42,550 nucleotides of DNA, taken from the NCBI GenBank assembly GCA_016744375.1, contig JADGEM010000042.1:1-42550 (forward strand), read 5' to 3'. Of this stretch, positions 35,201 to 42,537 are shown one piece after another. The DNA is from Gammaproteobacteria bacterium. GTDB taxonomy: Bacteria; Pseudomonadota; Gammaproteobacteria; GRL18. Numbering within the stretch: position 1 is the stretch's first letter; the number at the start of each line of letters is the position of its first letter. The position numbers and the translations under genes were made by a program. The notes beneath the pieces were generated by a model. The model was not told the DNA's origin. It ran no database searches and saw only the letters and a program-made list of their open reading frames with translations.

Positions 35201-35343
35201 GATATTGATATCATTGGAAATTCTATATTTGGAAAACGGTCAATACCTATACGCTGATAGCTGATCAAACCAAATAAAATAATAGCCGCACTCATCATAT
35301 AAGTAAAAACATGACGGTGTATGGATAATTCAGGCAATGTCAT
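32284..35343 (-). CDS. RND efflux permease (HAE1-type)
   Basis: Proton-driven inner-membrane exporter of 1019 aa, of the hydrophobe/amphiphile efflux branch. It opens 'LSIHRHVFTYMMSAAIILFGLISYQRIGIDRFP' (TM1) and keeps the RND duplication of six helices plus a periplasmic loop in each half. TM4 has the classical Asp pair in 'IGVVVDDAIVVLENV' (D400, D401), and TM10 has 'GLVAKNSILLIDL' with the expected Lys. It starts three bases after the adaptor stop. The substrate may be a drug, detergent or fatty compound and is not readable. No outer-membrane channel gene follows; downstream is the zinc operon. Confidence 0.93.
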   Translation of the reverse strand: MTLPELSIHRHVFTYMMSAAIILFGLISYQRIGIDRFPNIEFPMISISTALPGASPEVIDTSVTNIIESAVNSIPGIEHIQSSSSPGISTIQVSFSLKKNVDAAFNEVQAKINQVNNDLPQDTEIPIVAKVEIGADPILWLVLDGDRTLQQLNQYVRNTIKKRLETIDGVGEVQIGGKRERTIRVNLNIDQLTAYQITSQDILTAFEKEHLKLSGGYLVSQFSEKLINLDLEFHSIETIENMLVAYREDSPIRIKDIATVEDALSDLREIARFDGKPGVGIGIIKVTNSNTVAIVDAVLQRIDDEILPNLPPGMKLTVASNNASVVKSIVNALKEHLIEGTLLAAFVVWLFLRSIRATLIISTAIPVSLFGAITVLYFSGYTFNIMTLLGLLLLIGVVVDDAIVVLENVYRHRQTKESDPVEAAIEGSNQVVFAVLASSFTLVALFATVIFMEGIIGRFLQPFAVTVTVGVLVSLFVSVTLTPMLCSRNLGSCKNNGFTYNVLEKFFLLLERFYKTILGFSLRHRLIVLILTSMVVSSTGFFFSQLGKGFMPEEDIGRFIITFKAPLGSNIDYTSDRLTQIEARLSQYSQIKHTFSTIGSGQQGKVNQGSIFVTLTDKEQRSIHQSQLIVKISQELNKIPGIEAFASPIPVVGGQRGEPLQFVLQGPNLLKVAELAEKLRFQLGTYSELGTVDMNLQLNLPQLRLRVDRVLAADLGISTADIAMAVNLLAGGIDIAKYNDEPGDGERYDIRLKAQQYLLTGEDDLSLIYLRAKDGEMIRLDTIAYFEEKLGAETVSKFDLQYAATFFAAPTTALDKAVSIVETLAHDLLPPTYNVKMIGRAEEFGKTIGYLLFAFVTGTILVYMGLASQFNSFIQPLIIMIAQPLAIIGGVAGLWLTGHSLNIYSMIGLVLLVGLVAKNSILLIDLTNQLRARGESIQEALLNACPIRMRPVLMTSLTMILALLPAAFGIGAGSDTNGPLAVAVIGGMTTSTLLTLIVVPVAYSLVEQFFEWFKLKYAS

Positions 35344-35346
35344 GAT

Positions 35347-36549
35347 TTAACGTCCCTGCTCTGTAACCATAGTTTCTATAACTAAGGAGACTTTTGCATT
35401 ATCAGTCAAATATGAAGCACCGTTAACAACCACTTGATCACTTTTTTTAAGTCCCGAGATGATTTGAATCAATGATTGTGTCTGTGAGCTGTTTTCTGAT
35501 ATGACATTCTCTAACGTAATTGAGTTTCCTGTTTTTATAACACGTTGTTCGACCGTTTGAGAAAGGCCGTCATAAACATAAATAACATCACCGGAGGGGC
35601 GCTTCACAATGCTTTGCTGTGGTAATAAAAGTGCATTATTAAAGTGTTCAAGGATAATATTTGCCAGAACAGTTGCACCTGGACGCCAGTCACCTGGATT
35701 ATCAATATCAATTATAACTTCCAGCGCTTTATTTTTTTGATTAATTAAAGGCAGCAAGCGACTTATTTTTGCTTGCACATTCTGGTTGCTTGCAGGTGTT
35801 GAAAGCAATACACTTTGACCAGCTGATAGACTTGGTACTTTGTTTTCTGGAACAGGTAAACGAATACGTAATTTTGAAAGACTGACTAACTTGAATAAAT
35901 GCTCATCTTCCTTAATATAATCACCCTTAGAGATATAGCGTTTAAATACAGTACTATTAGTTGGTGATTTTACCTTTGTTTTATCCAGCTTGTATTGAAT
36001 TGCGGCCAGTTTATTGTAAAGTAATGTTTCCTGAGCAAGAAATGAGGAAAGCTCTGTTTGTGTTTCATCAACACTATCTTGTGAAATGGATTTAGATTGA
36101 GCAAGCTTTGTTCTTCGATTTAAGGTTCTTTTTTTGTTTGCGATTAAAATCTGAATTCTCTTAAGCTCAGATTGTTCTTGTGCCTGAAGGATCTCAAGCA
36201 GTTGATCATCCAGGGTAGCAAGCAGCTCCCCTTCTTTCACTTCATCACCTTCATCAACATGGATGGAAATGACTTTGCCGTCAGTCTCGCCTGAGATAGT
36301 GGGAGAAGAAAGACTTTCTACTCTGCCAACAGCATGAAGTGTGATATCAATATTTTTCTGAACAGGCTTTATCAGTGTCACTGGAATTGTTTTTTCTAAA
36401 ACCTCAGGACGATCAATTAGAACAGCTTCCTTTGTCACTTCTTTTGATTCATTTTGGCATCCGGGTATCAAGCTATAAAAAACAATAGTCGATATGACAA
36501 GTATAAATTTATTTTGTTGTTTTCTTTTTACAATAAAGGTCATAGCCAT
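35347..36549 (-). CDS. RND periplasmic adaptor lipoprotein
   Basis: Membrane fusion protein of 400 aa. A basic N-terminus and hydrophobic segment end in 'LIPGC', an acceptable lipobox with Cys31, so it is probably lipid-anchored in the inner membrane's outer leaflet. 'SGETDGKVISIHVDEGDEVKEGELLATLDD' is the first lipoyl half. Helices at about 110-165 form the hairpin and 'VKSPTNSTVFKRYISKGDYIKEDEHLF' is the second lipoyl half, followed by beta-barrel and membrane-proximal domains. The start codon at 36549 lies six bases after the TetR stop; an ATG two codons later is equally possible. Partner of the following permease. Confidence 0.9.
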   Translation of the reverse strand: MAMTFIVKRKQQNKFILVISTIVFYSLIPGCQNESKEVTKEAVLIDRPEVLEKTIPVTLIKPVQKNIDITLHAVGRVESLSSPTISGETDGKVISIHVDEGDEVKEGELLATLDDQLLEILQAQEQSELKRIQILIANKKRTLNRRTKLAQSKSISQDSVDETQTELSSFLAQETLLYNKLAAIQYKLDKTKVKSPTNSTVFKRYISKGDYIKEDEHLFKLVSLSKLRIRLPVPENKVPSLSAGQSVLLSTPASNQNVQAKISRLLPLINQKNKALEVIIDIDNPGDWRPGATVLANIILEHFNNALLLPQQSIVKRPSGDVIYVYDGLSQTVEQRVIKTGNSITLENVISENSSQTQSLIQIISGLKKSDQVVVNGASYLTDNAKVSLVIETMVTEQGR

Positions 36550-36555
36550 AACTCA

Positions 36556-37146
36556 TCACTTAATAATTGCTTTGGTTAATAGTTCATAAACATGTCGGGC
36601 AATATAATCAGGCTGATCATGTTCTGGCTTATAATCGGGTAAATACTTTCGAATGGGAGCTGTTTCAAGGTGATGGATGATCAGTGATGAAATAGAAATG
36701 GTCATCATGTGTGGATCACATTCTGGTGAGACTTCTTTCATAAGCTGGCCTATTGCTATACATTGCTCCTTAAATACTTTGTCAGCCATGTATTTAAGGC
36801 GCTCTTCATCACCGTCAAGCATTTCTCTATGTAATAAACGTCGAAAATTTTCATCCTTTGACATAATTTCTGTAAATTTATAAATAAACAATTCCAGACG
36901 TTCCAAAGCAGTTTTATCTGCACCCAGAACTTCAGTGAATACAGCAGCCTTATTTGAAAAGGAGTGCTCTATTACTGCAAGATATATCGATTGCTTATTA
37001 GGAAAGTGATAATAAAGAGAAGCCGATTTTATACCTGCGGCTGCTGCTATTTCTCTAATCGAAACATTGGAAAAACCTGACTTTGAAAAAAGCTGGATTG
37101 CAACATCAAGTATTTTCTGCCTGGAATTTTCTTTATTTGCATCCAT
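36556..37146 (-). CDS. TetR/AcrR-family repressor of the efflux operon
   Basis: Ligand-responsive repressor of 196 aa. The N-terminal helix-turn-helix 'NVSIREIAAAAGIKSASLYYHFPNKQSIYLAVIEH' is typical of TetR. The C-terminal ligand domain is variable ('DEERLKYMADKVFKEQC'), so the inducer is unknown. I choose the ATG at 37146, with AGG of the preceding palindrome seven bases away; a GTG at 37152 is the alternative. It is the first gene of a tetR-adaptor-permease operon and is probably self-regulating, because a 22-base palindrome overlaps its ribosome site. Confidence 0.9.
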   Translation of the reverse strand: MDANKENSRQKILDVAIQLFSKSGFSNVSIREIAAAAGIKSASLYYHFPNKQSIYLAVIEHSFSNKAAVFTEVLGADKTALERLELFIYKFTEIMSKDENFRRLLHREMLDGDEERLKYMADKVFKEQCIAIGQLMKEVSPECDPHMMTISISSLIIHHLETAPIRKYLPDYKPEHDQPDYIARHVYELLTKAIIK

Positions 37147-37152
37147 CCCCAC

Positions 37153-37174
37153 ACCTATCTATCGATTGATAGGT
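37153..37174. promoter_or_regulatory. Palindrome at the tetR start, likely operator
   Basis: ACCTATC-T-ATCGAT-T-GATAGGT is palindromic at 20 of 22 positions. It lies 7-28 bases before the tetR start codon and includes its likely ribosome site. TetR-family repressors commonly bind such 20-ish base palindromes, so this is the best candidate for autoregulation. Confidence 0.6.
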
Positions 37175-37493
37175 TATTTTGAAATATTACTAAGAAATTG
37201 TCAAGTTCTTAACGTTTATTTCTCTCGATTAACAACAAATAAATGGCTAGAAATAACACGGCGATATTAATATTAGGGTAACAATATGATTAGAAAAAGA
37301 AGTTTTAATTTCTTGACACAAATCATATTGTATCATTTATACAAATAGTACAATGTACACACGCATCTCTGAAAGTGACAGTTCAGACTTAATATCTGTC
37401 AGTAGTTTGTAGGGTGCCTATTTTTTATAAAGAGAATGCAATTTATAAAAAATTAGTACTCATTCACTCATAATTATTGGTCATACTATAGTG
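37175..37493. other. Divergent promoter region between tetR and the cyclase gene
   Basis: There is no coding frame here. TTGACA at 37313-37318 followed by TTTATA at 37336-37341 (17-base spacing) or TATACA at 37338-37343 is a possible plus-strand promoter for the diguanylate cyclase. Overlapping it is the inverted repeat TTGTAT-CATTT-ATACAA (37328-37344), positioned where a regulator could act. From there to the ATG is a leader of roughly 145 bases without obvious strong structure. Confidence 0.45.
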
Positions 37494-38777
37494 ATGAGCA
37501 AAAAAAACCATCCCATCTTAATCATACTTGCCTCGGCTTTTCTGCTTATTTTTACTTTTCTATCCATATTTTTCCACAATTACACCAATCAATATGCTAT
37601 TAAAGAGGCAGAAAAACTGGTACAAAATTTGTTGCTGACCCATCGGGCAATTCATAAATATGTCAATACTGTTTCAAGGCCAGAGCTTTTCCGCCTTAAA
37701 GATGAAGGTCTGCTCTATGAAGACTACTTTTCTCCTAAAACCATGTCATTTACCTATATGGCACGAGGCATTAAGCATTTTCTTAACGAGGAACGTAAAA
37801 AAGCAGGTTTGACAGAAATCTATTTTAAACTGGCAACAAATAATCCAAGAAATGAGATTAATCGGGCAGACAAACAGGAAGCTCAACTCCTAAAATTGAT
37901 GAATGATGGTGTAATAGAAGATTTCCGAAAAATTGTTCGAGATGCCGAAGGTAAATCTTTTCTATATATTGCTATACCCACCAAACCAATTACAAAAAGT
38001 TGTTTAAAGTGCCACGGCGATCCTTCTAATGCACCTAAAGAGATGGTGGCACTGTACCCAGAGTCTTCTGGGTACTATGAGAGAGAAGGTGATATTCGTG
38101 CATTAATCTCAATCCGAACCCCGCTGGAACAACATATGGAGGATGGTGTTAGAATATCAACAACATTTATGATCATTCTTTTTTCAGCACTACTTCTGAT
38201 ATACATGCTCATCTGGTATTTCATCCAACGAATAAATCAACAACAACAGCTAATTGTCGAACAGAATCTGGAACTTGAGCATATGGCGACTCATGATGTC
38301 TTAACAGGCTTACCAAATCGAAGGCACTTCAAAGAATATGCTGAAAATAAGATTACTCAGGGACAAAGAAGTCATAAAAAAGTCGCTTTTTTATATATTG
38401 ACCTGGATGGCTTTAAGGCTATTAATGATGAGATCTCTCATCAGGCCGGTGACATGGTTTTAATCACTATTGCCAATCGATTTCAAACATTTATCAGAAA
38501 GAATGAAATGATAGCTCGTATAGGTGGTGATGAATTCTGTATGGTCATCTATGGACATAAAGGTACCAGTGAGTTGGAAAAAACAGCAAAACGCCTTATT
38601 AGTGAATGTACTAAATCAATAACTGCCGATGGAATGGAGTTTAAAGTGGGTATGAGCATTGGTATTTCAATCTATCCAGATGATGGTGAGACATATGATG
38701 AGTTAATGTCAATGGCTGATGAGGCTATGTATAAAGTCAAAAACAATATAAAAGGTACCTATAAATTTGTAAAGTAA
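37494..38777 (+). CDS. Membrane diguanylate cyclase with c-heme (DUF3365/Tll0287-like) sensor
   Basis: Inner-membrane c-di-GMP synthase of 427 aa. TM1 (about 7-27) is followed by a periplasmic DUF3365 domain (about 30-215) containing 'CLKCHGDP' (C170, C173, H174), a c-type heme site. TM2 lies at about 223-245 and a GGDEF domain from about 270 has 'DVLTGLPNRR' and an intact GGDEF at 344-348. The inhibitory RxxD site is replaced by RKNE, so product inhibition may be weak. Heme suggests sensing of redox state, oxygen or nitric oxide. GTG at 37491 directly precedes the ATG at 37494; I prefer the ATG. It is the first plus-strand gene before the hydrogenase subunit, 159 bases away. Confidence 0.9.
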   Translation: MSKKNHPILIILASAFLLIFTFLSIFFHNYTNQYAIKEAEKLVQNLLLTHRAIHKYVNTVSRPELFRLKDEGLLYEDYFSPKTMSFTYMARGIKHFLNEERKKAGLTEIYFKLATNNPRNEINRADKQEAQLLKLMNDGVIEDFRKIVRDAEGKSFLYIAIPTKPITKSCLKCHGDPSNAPKEMVALYPESSGYYEREGDIRALISIRTPLEQHMEDGVRISTTFMIILFSALLLIYMLIWYFIQRINQQQQLIVEQNLELEHMATHDVLTGLPNRRHFKEYAENKITQGQRSHKKVAFLYIDLDGFKAINDEISHQAGDMVLITIANRFQTFIRKNEMIARIGGDEFCMVIYGHKGTSELEKTAKRLISECTKSITADGMEFKVGMSIGISIYPDDGETYDELMSMADEAMYKVKNNIKGTYKFVK

Positions 38778-38936
38778 CTTAAATTTATAAAATTACTTGT
38801 TGAAGAATTATTAGCCCATTACAGCTTATAAAATTCAATGAAGGCGAGAGCACCAATCTGTACCTTCCTGGGTTCATTCTTATCATGCTTGGCCAATAAA
38901 TGGATAAGCAAGTGATTCAATCAGGAAATAAAGCGT

Positions 38937-40130
38937 ATGTTGAAATCAGAAACTTTTGAATACTATTTGCTCCAAAAAGGAGTAAGTCGACGGTCATTTT
39001 TAAAAGTTTGTTCTACAATTGCATCCTTACTGGCTTTGCCCTCTGATATATTTCCCGCTCTATCAGAAAAATTACGCCAAGCCACTCGCCCTTCGGTGAT
39101 CTGGCTCTCTTTTCAGGAGTGTACTGGCTGTACTGAATCTTTGACCCGTTCACATGCCCCAACCATCGAAGATCTTATTTTTAATTACATTTCACTGGAT
39201 TATCATCATACTTTGCAAGCCGCTTCAGGAGAAGCCGCAGAAATCGCCAGATTGAAGGCCATGAAGAACTTCTATGGTCAATATCTTCTCATTGTTGATG
39301 GTTCAATTCCTATTGGAAATGGCGGTGTTTACTCTACCATTGCAGGGAAAACAAACTTAGAGATGCTAAAAGAATGTACTGAGGGTGCTCATGCAGTTAT
39401 TGCTATTGGAAGTTGTGCTGCCTATGGCGGGTTGCCAGCTGCCACACCCAATCCAACGGGGGCCACAAATGTAGCCTCTCTTATGGAAAAGGGCTTGATT
39501 CAAAAAAAAACATTGGTCAATCTTCCAGGGTGTCCTCCACTACCAATTGCTATCAGCAGTGTGTTGGCCCATTTTCTTGTTTTTGACCGGTTTCCAGCTC
39601 TTGATGCACTGAATCGTCCACTGAGTTTTTATGGTAATACCGTGCATGAACGGTGCTCTCGATATTATTTTTATCAGGAAGGTAAATTTGCAGAACGTTT
39701 TGATGATGAAGGAGCAAAAAAAGGTTGGTGTTTATATAAGTTGGGGTGCAAAGGCCCGACAACACACAATGCTTGTAGTATCCATAAATGGAATCAAGGA
39801 GCCAGCTCCCCTATCGAATCAGGCTACCCCTGTTTAGGTTGTTCTGAACCAGATTTCTGGGATGAAGGTAATTTTTATCAGAGTTTGGACAACGTTGCAT
39901 TACATGACCAACAAGCCTCCAATAAGAATACTATTAGTGTAGAAGATGGTCAATTACTCTATGAAGATAACTGTGCATATTGTCATTCAGCTGATCCATC
40001 GGATCTTGAGACAGAACCAAAAAATATTCCTGGTCTATTTCGTTCAGGAGAAGTTCGTTCACACCGAAAACTTGAGATTTCAGATAATCAACTTAGTATC
40101 CTGGAAAAATATTTAGACTCATTAAAGTAA
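38937..40130 (+). CDS. [NiFe]-hydrogenase small subunit fused to a C-terminal heme c domain
   Basis: Exported hydrogenase small subunit of 397 aa. The Tat motif SRRSFLK is at 17-23. Cluster ligands are complete: proximal C62, C65, C160, C199; distal H237, C240, C265, C271; medial C280, C299, C302. The proximal motif is CTGC, the standard form, not the six-Cys oxygen-tolerant CTCC form. Where HyaA/HybO-type proteins have a transmembrane anchor, this one has a segment from about 335 with CAYCH (346-350), a c-type heme site. It has no downstream Met, so H376 is the only obvious candidate distal ligand. AGGA at 38923-38926 supports the start. No large subunit gene follows; an EF-hand gene starts ten bases later. 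Function as an electron-delivering hydrogenase subunit is inferred. Confidence 0.9.
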   Translation: MLKSETFEYYLLQKGVSRRSFLKVCSTIASLLALPSDIFPALSEKLRQATRPSVIWLSFQECTGCTESLTRSHAPTIEDLIFNYISLDYHHTLQAASGEAAEIARLKAMKNFYGQYLLIVDGSIPIGNGGVYSTIAGKTNLEMLKECTEGAHAVIAIGSCAAYGGLPAATPNPTGATNVASLMEKGLIQKKTLVNLPGCPPLPIAISSVLAHFLVFDRFPALDALNRPLSFYGNTVHERCSRYYFYQEGKFAERFDDEGAKKGWCLYKLGCKGPTTHNACSIHKWNQGASSPIESGYPCLGCSEPDFWDEGNFYQSLDNVALHDQQASNKNTISVEDGQLLYEDNCAYCHSADPSDLETEPKNIPGLFRSGEVRSHRKLEISDNQLSILEKYLDSLK

Positions 40131-40140
40131 AGGAGCAGGT

Positions 40141-40524
40141 ATGAAAAGGTATCAAAATCTATTACTTATCACATTCACCCCCTTTATGCTGTTGTTAAGC
40201 TACAAGCCGATAATACTTCTGGCAGCATCACCAGAGAGTGAGTTTATAAAAAAAAATAATCAGCCCTGCCCATATGTTTTTTCTATCTATGATATTGATA
40301 AAAGTGGTTCTCTAAACAGAGAAGAATATCGTTACTTTATAGAGAAAATGGAAAGCCAGCGTAAAAAAACGGGGCGTCCAATGCGCCGATATTTACCATC
40401 CCTTCAATTTGAAGAAATTGATATAAACAAAGATGGGTATATAACTGAGGATGAAATGATTATCGCCTTAAACAAACGCCTTCACAGGCACAGGCGCAAT
40501 CACCAAAGGAGAGGAAGATGGTAA
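40141..40524 (+). CDS. Secreted EF-hand calcium-binding protein
   Basis: Small exported protein of 127 aa. A long hydrophobic signal segment (about 6-29) ends near 'LLAAS'. Two canonical EF-hand loops follow: D51-D53-S55-S57-N59-E62 and D94-N96-D98-Y100-T102-E105, both with acidic position 12. The basic tail (Arg/His-rich, from about 113) is unusual and might bind a membrane surface or nucleic acid. AGGAG just upstream supports the start, ten bases after the hydrogenase subunit, so the two are probably co-transcribed. No family with known function is recognised. It is convergent with a histidine kinase gene 40 bases away. Confidence 0.85.
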   Translation: MKRYQNLLLITFTPFMLLLSYKPIILLAASPESEFIKKNNQPCPYVFSIYDIDKSGSLNREEYRYFIEKMESQRKKTGRPMRRYLPSLQFEEIDINKDGYITEDEMIIALNKRLHRHRRNHQRRGRW

Positions 40525-40564
40525 TAATGTTCTATGGTCATTTTTTAATGAGTCACGCTGATGA

Positions 40565-41827
40565 TTATGAAGTTCTGTCAGTGTCAAAATTAATCTCAAC
40601 ATTGTGGCCATATTCTGTGGCTTGGCTTTTATAAGACCATCCAAATCGGTGGGTTAGTTTTTTAGTCAGTTTTAACCCCAAACCGAATCCCAATTCTTCT
40701 TTTGCCTGAATATTTGAATTCCGATTATGGATTAATATCTGAGCATTTAATTGTTCAATAAAGACACTACCAGCTTGAGTATGCTCAAAAGCATTACGGA
40801 TTAAATTACTGAGTACCATTCGACAGGCAGCCCTTGGGGCTTCAATTTGATATGGGCTTGAGTTAAATATTATTTCAACTTTTTTCCCCTGTAACAGGTA
40901 TTTTAATTCTTTCACCAGTTCTTTTAATAGCTCATCCAAAGCAATTATTTCACTGAGTGGTGGTGTTTCATGTTCACGACTCAGCCATAGAAGGGTTTCA
41001 GTTAGATCGCCCATGGTTAGGCCCGCACGCTCTATGCGATCGATAATGGCAATTTCTTTACTCGTATTAGTTGAGTTTATTTTTTTTAATAAATCAATAT
41101 TACCTCGTAAAACAGTGATCGGAGTACGTAATTCATGGCTGGCATGGCGTAGGAAATCATGTTCACGCTGCAATGTTTTATGTACTGAATTTAAACTGTG
41201 CTGAATAATCTGAGCAAGCTTATTCAATTCATTATAGCGAAAATCAGGTGGTGAGTGATGCAGTTTATCAACATTAAGACTTTTAGCCCAGGCACCCAAT
41301 TGCTCGACAGGTGTTGCCATAGAACGGATCATTAAAACTAAAAGCACAATGAATAAAATGAGAGAGGTCATGCCAACAATTCCAATCCCAAAAAAGGGAT
41401 GCATCCCTTCATGCTCAACTTTACATTCTTCATCCTTCTTAAATAAGTGTGAAACATAATAATTTTGACCATGCTTGCCATTAACCCGTAACACAAAATA
41501 CCCCGCATCAGGTGGTTCAAACCAATTCCCTTCATCAATCACTTTGATAAATCCAAGTGGTTTTTCAGGTGGAGTGGGAATGTTTTGTCTAATCACTTCT
41601 GGAACATCCAGCCAGCGTGTTGCCACATGATAGTTAAGAATAGTTACAGGCTTACCATCTTGTGCTTCAGTGTTTTCCGTAGCGTTGCTCATATTGATCT
41701 GTAAAACGGTATCCATCCCTTCAACAAAATAGTTCATCATTAATACAGAAAAACCAGTCACCATGGCAATACCTAGCATTAACATGGCACTTAAAAGATA
41801 AAGTCTTAAACTGATTCTTAATTTCAT
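40565..41827 (-). CDS. Sensor histidine kinase
   Basis: Inner-membrane two-component kinase of 420 aa. TM1 lies at about 11-33, a periplasmic sensor domain at about 35-145 ('YFVLRVNGKHGQNYYVSHLF'), and TM2 at about 147-170, followed by a HAMP-like linker. The H-box is 'FLRHASHELRTPITVLRGNIDLL', the N-box 'LSNLIRNAFEHTQAG' and the G2 box 'GFGLGLKLTKKL'. The G1 box, normally DxGxG, reads 'HNRNSNI', so ATP binding may differ. It overlaps the response regulator stop by four bases (ATGA). The signal is unknown; the nearby secreted EF-hand protein makes calcium a conceivable cue, by analogy with calcium-responsive systems such as CarRS. Confidence 0.9.
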   Translation of the reverse strand: MKLRISLRLYLLSAMLMLGIAMVTGFSVLMMNYFVEGMDTVLQINMSNATENTEAQDGKPVTILNYHVATRWLDVPEVIRQNIPTPPEKPLGFIKVIDEGNWFEPPDAGYFVLRVNGKHGQNYYVSHLFKKDEECKVEHEGMHPFFGIGIVGMTSLILFIVLLVLMIRSMATPVEQLGAWAKSLNVDKLHHSPPDFRYNELNKLAQIIQHSLNSVHKTLQREHDFLRHASHELRTPITVLRGNIDLLKKINSTNTSKEIAIIDRIERAGLTMGDLTETLLWLSREHETPPLSEIIALDELLKELVKELKYLLQGKKVEIIFNSSPYQIEAPRAACRMVLSNLIRNAFEHTQAGSVFIEQLNAQILIHNRNSNIQAKEELGFGLGLKLTKKLTHRFGWSYKSQATEYGHNVEINFDTDRTS

Positions 41828-42537
41828 TGTTTTTCTCTTGGATGCTCTCTTGAGTGTTCATTGGAATCAGTTAATGCAAAACCATAACTGGTAATCGTTT
41901 TTAATAGAGGAAAACTTTTCAAAAATTGACCGTCAATTTGTCGACGTAAGTTGTGAATATGTACTTTGAGACTATTACTGTCGGGTTCATCGTCACCCCA
42001 AACAGCATTGATTAATTGAATTCGACTAACTGGATTTGGACTGGCTCTCATTAATACTTCCAATATTTTTAAGCCCGTGGGGGTTAATTTTAAACATTGT
42101 TCCTGGCGAAAGACTTGTTTTTGTTTTAAGTCCAGAGTTAAATCAGCCACTTTTAAGTAGGTTGTTTGTCCACTACGCCGTTTTGCCAGAGCTTGTATCC
42201 GTATAACGAGTTCCTGCATGGCAAATGGTTTGACCAGATAATCATCAGTTCCTGCATCAAAACCAGCCACTTTATCAGCCAGACTATCACGAGCCGTCAA
42301 CATTAAAACGGGAGTATCGATACCATGCTGACGCATATTTTCACAAACACTTAAGCCATCCATTCCTGGTATATTTAAATCTAAAATAATCACTTGATAT
42401 TCATTGCCTTTTATCTGAGCCAGACCAGAAACACCATTGGAAGAATGATCGCAGGCAATAATTTCAATTTCAAGATAGTCAATAATTGCTGCAGCCAGAT
42501 CCAGATTATCTTCTATCAGTAAGACATTTAAAATCAT
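41824..42537 (-). CDS. OmpR-family response regulator (QseB/PmrA-like)
   Basis: DNA-binding response regulator of 237 aa. The receiver domain has E9/D10, phospho-acceptor D53 in 'VIILDLNIPGMDG', the switch Thr in 'LMLTARDS' and Lys in 'DDYLVKPFAM'. The C-terminal winged helix (about 130-228) includes 'LTPTGLKILEVLMRASPNPVSRIQLINAVWGD' and 'LKVHIHNLRRQID'. It is the first gene of a regulator-kinase pair, overlapping the kinase by four bases. Target genes are unknown; the promoter lies beyond the right edge of the window. Confidence 0.93.
   Translation of the reverse strand: MILNVLLIEDNLDLAAAIIDYLEIEIIACDHSSNGVSGLAQIKGNEYQVIILDLNIPGMDGLSVCENMRQHGIDTPVLMLTARDSLADKVAGFDAGTDDYLVKPFAMQELVIRIQALAKRRSGQTTYLKVADLTLDLKQKQVFRQEQCLKLTPTGLKILEVLMRASPNPVSRIQLINAVWGDDEPDSNSLKVHIHNLRRQIDGQFLKSFPLLKTITSYGFALTDSNEHSREHPREKQ

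Noticed and set aside
38913..38923. TGATTCAATCA palindrome before the hydrogenase subunit as an FNR site.
   Set aside because: FNR sites need four bases between TTGAT and ATCAA; here the spacing is three and the outer bases do not match.
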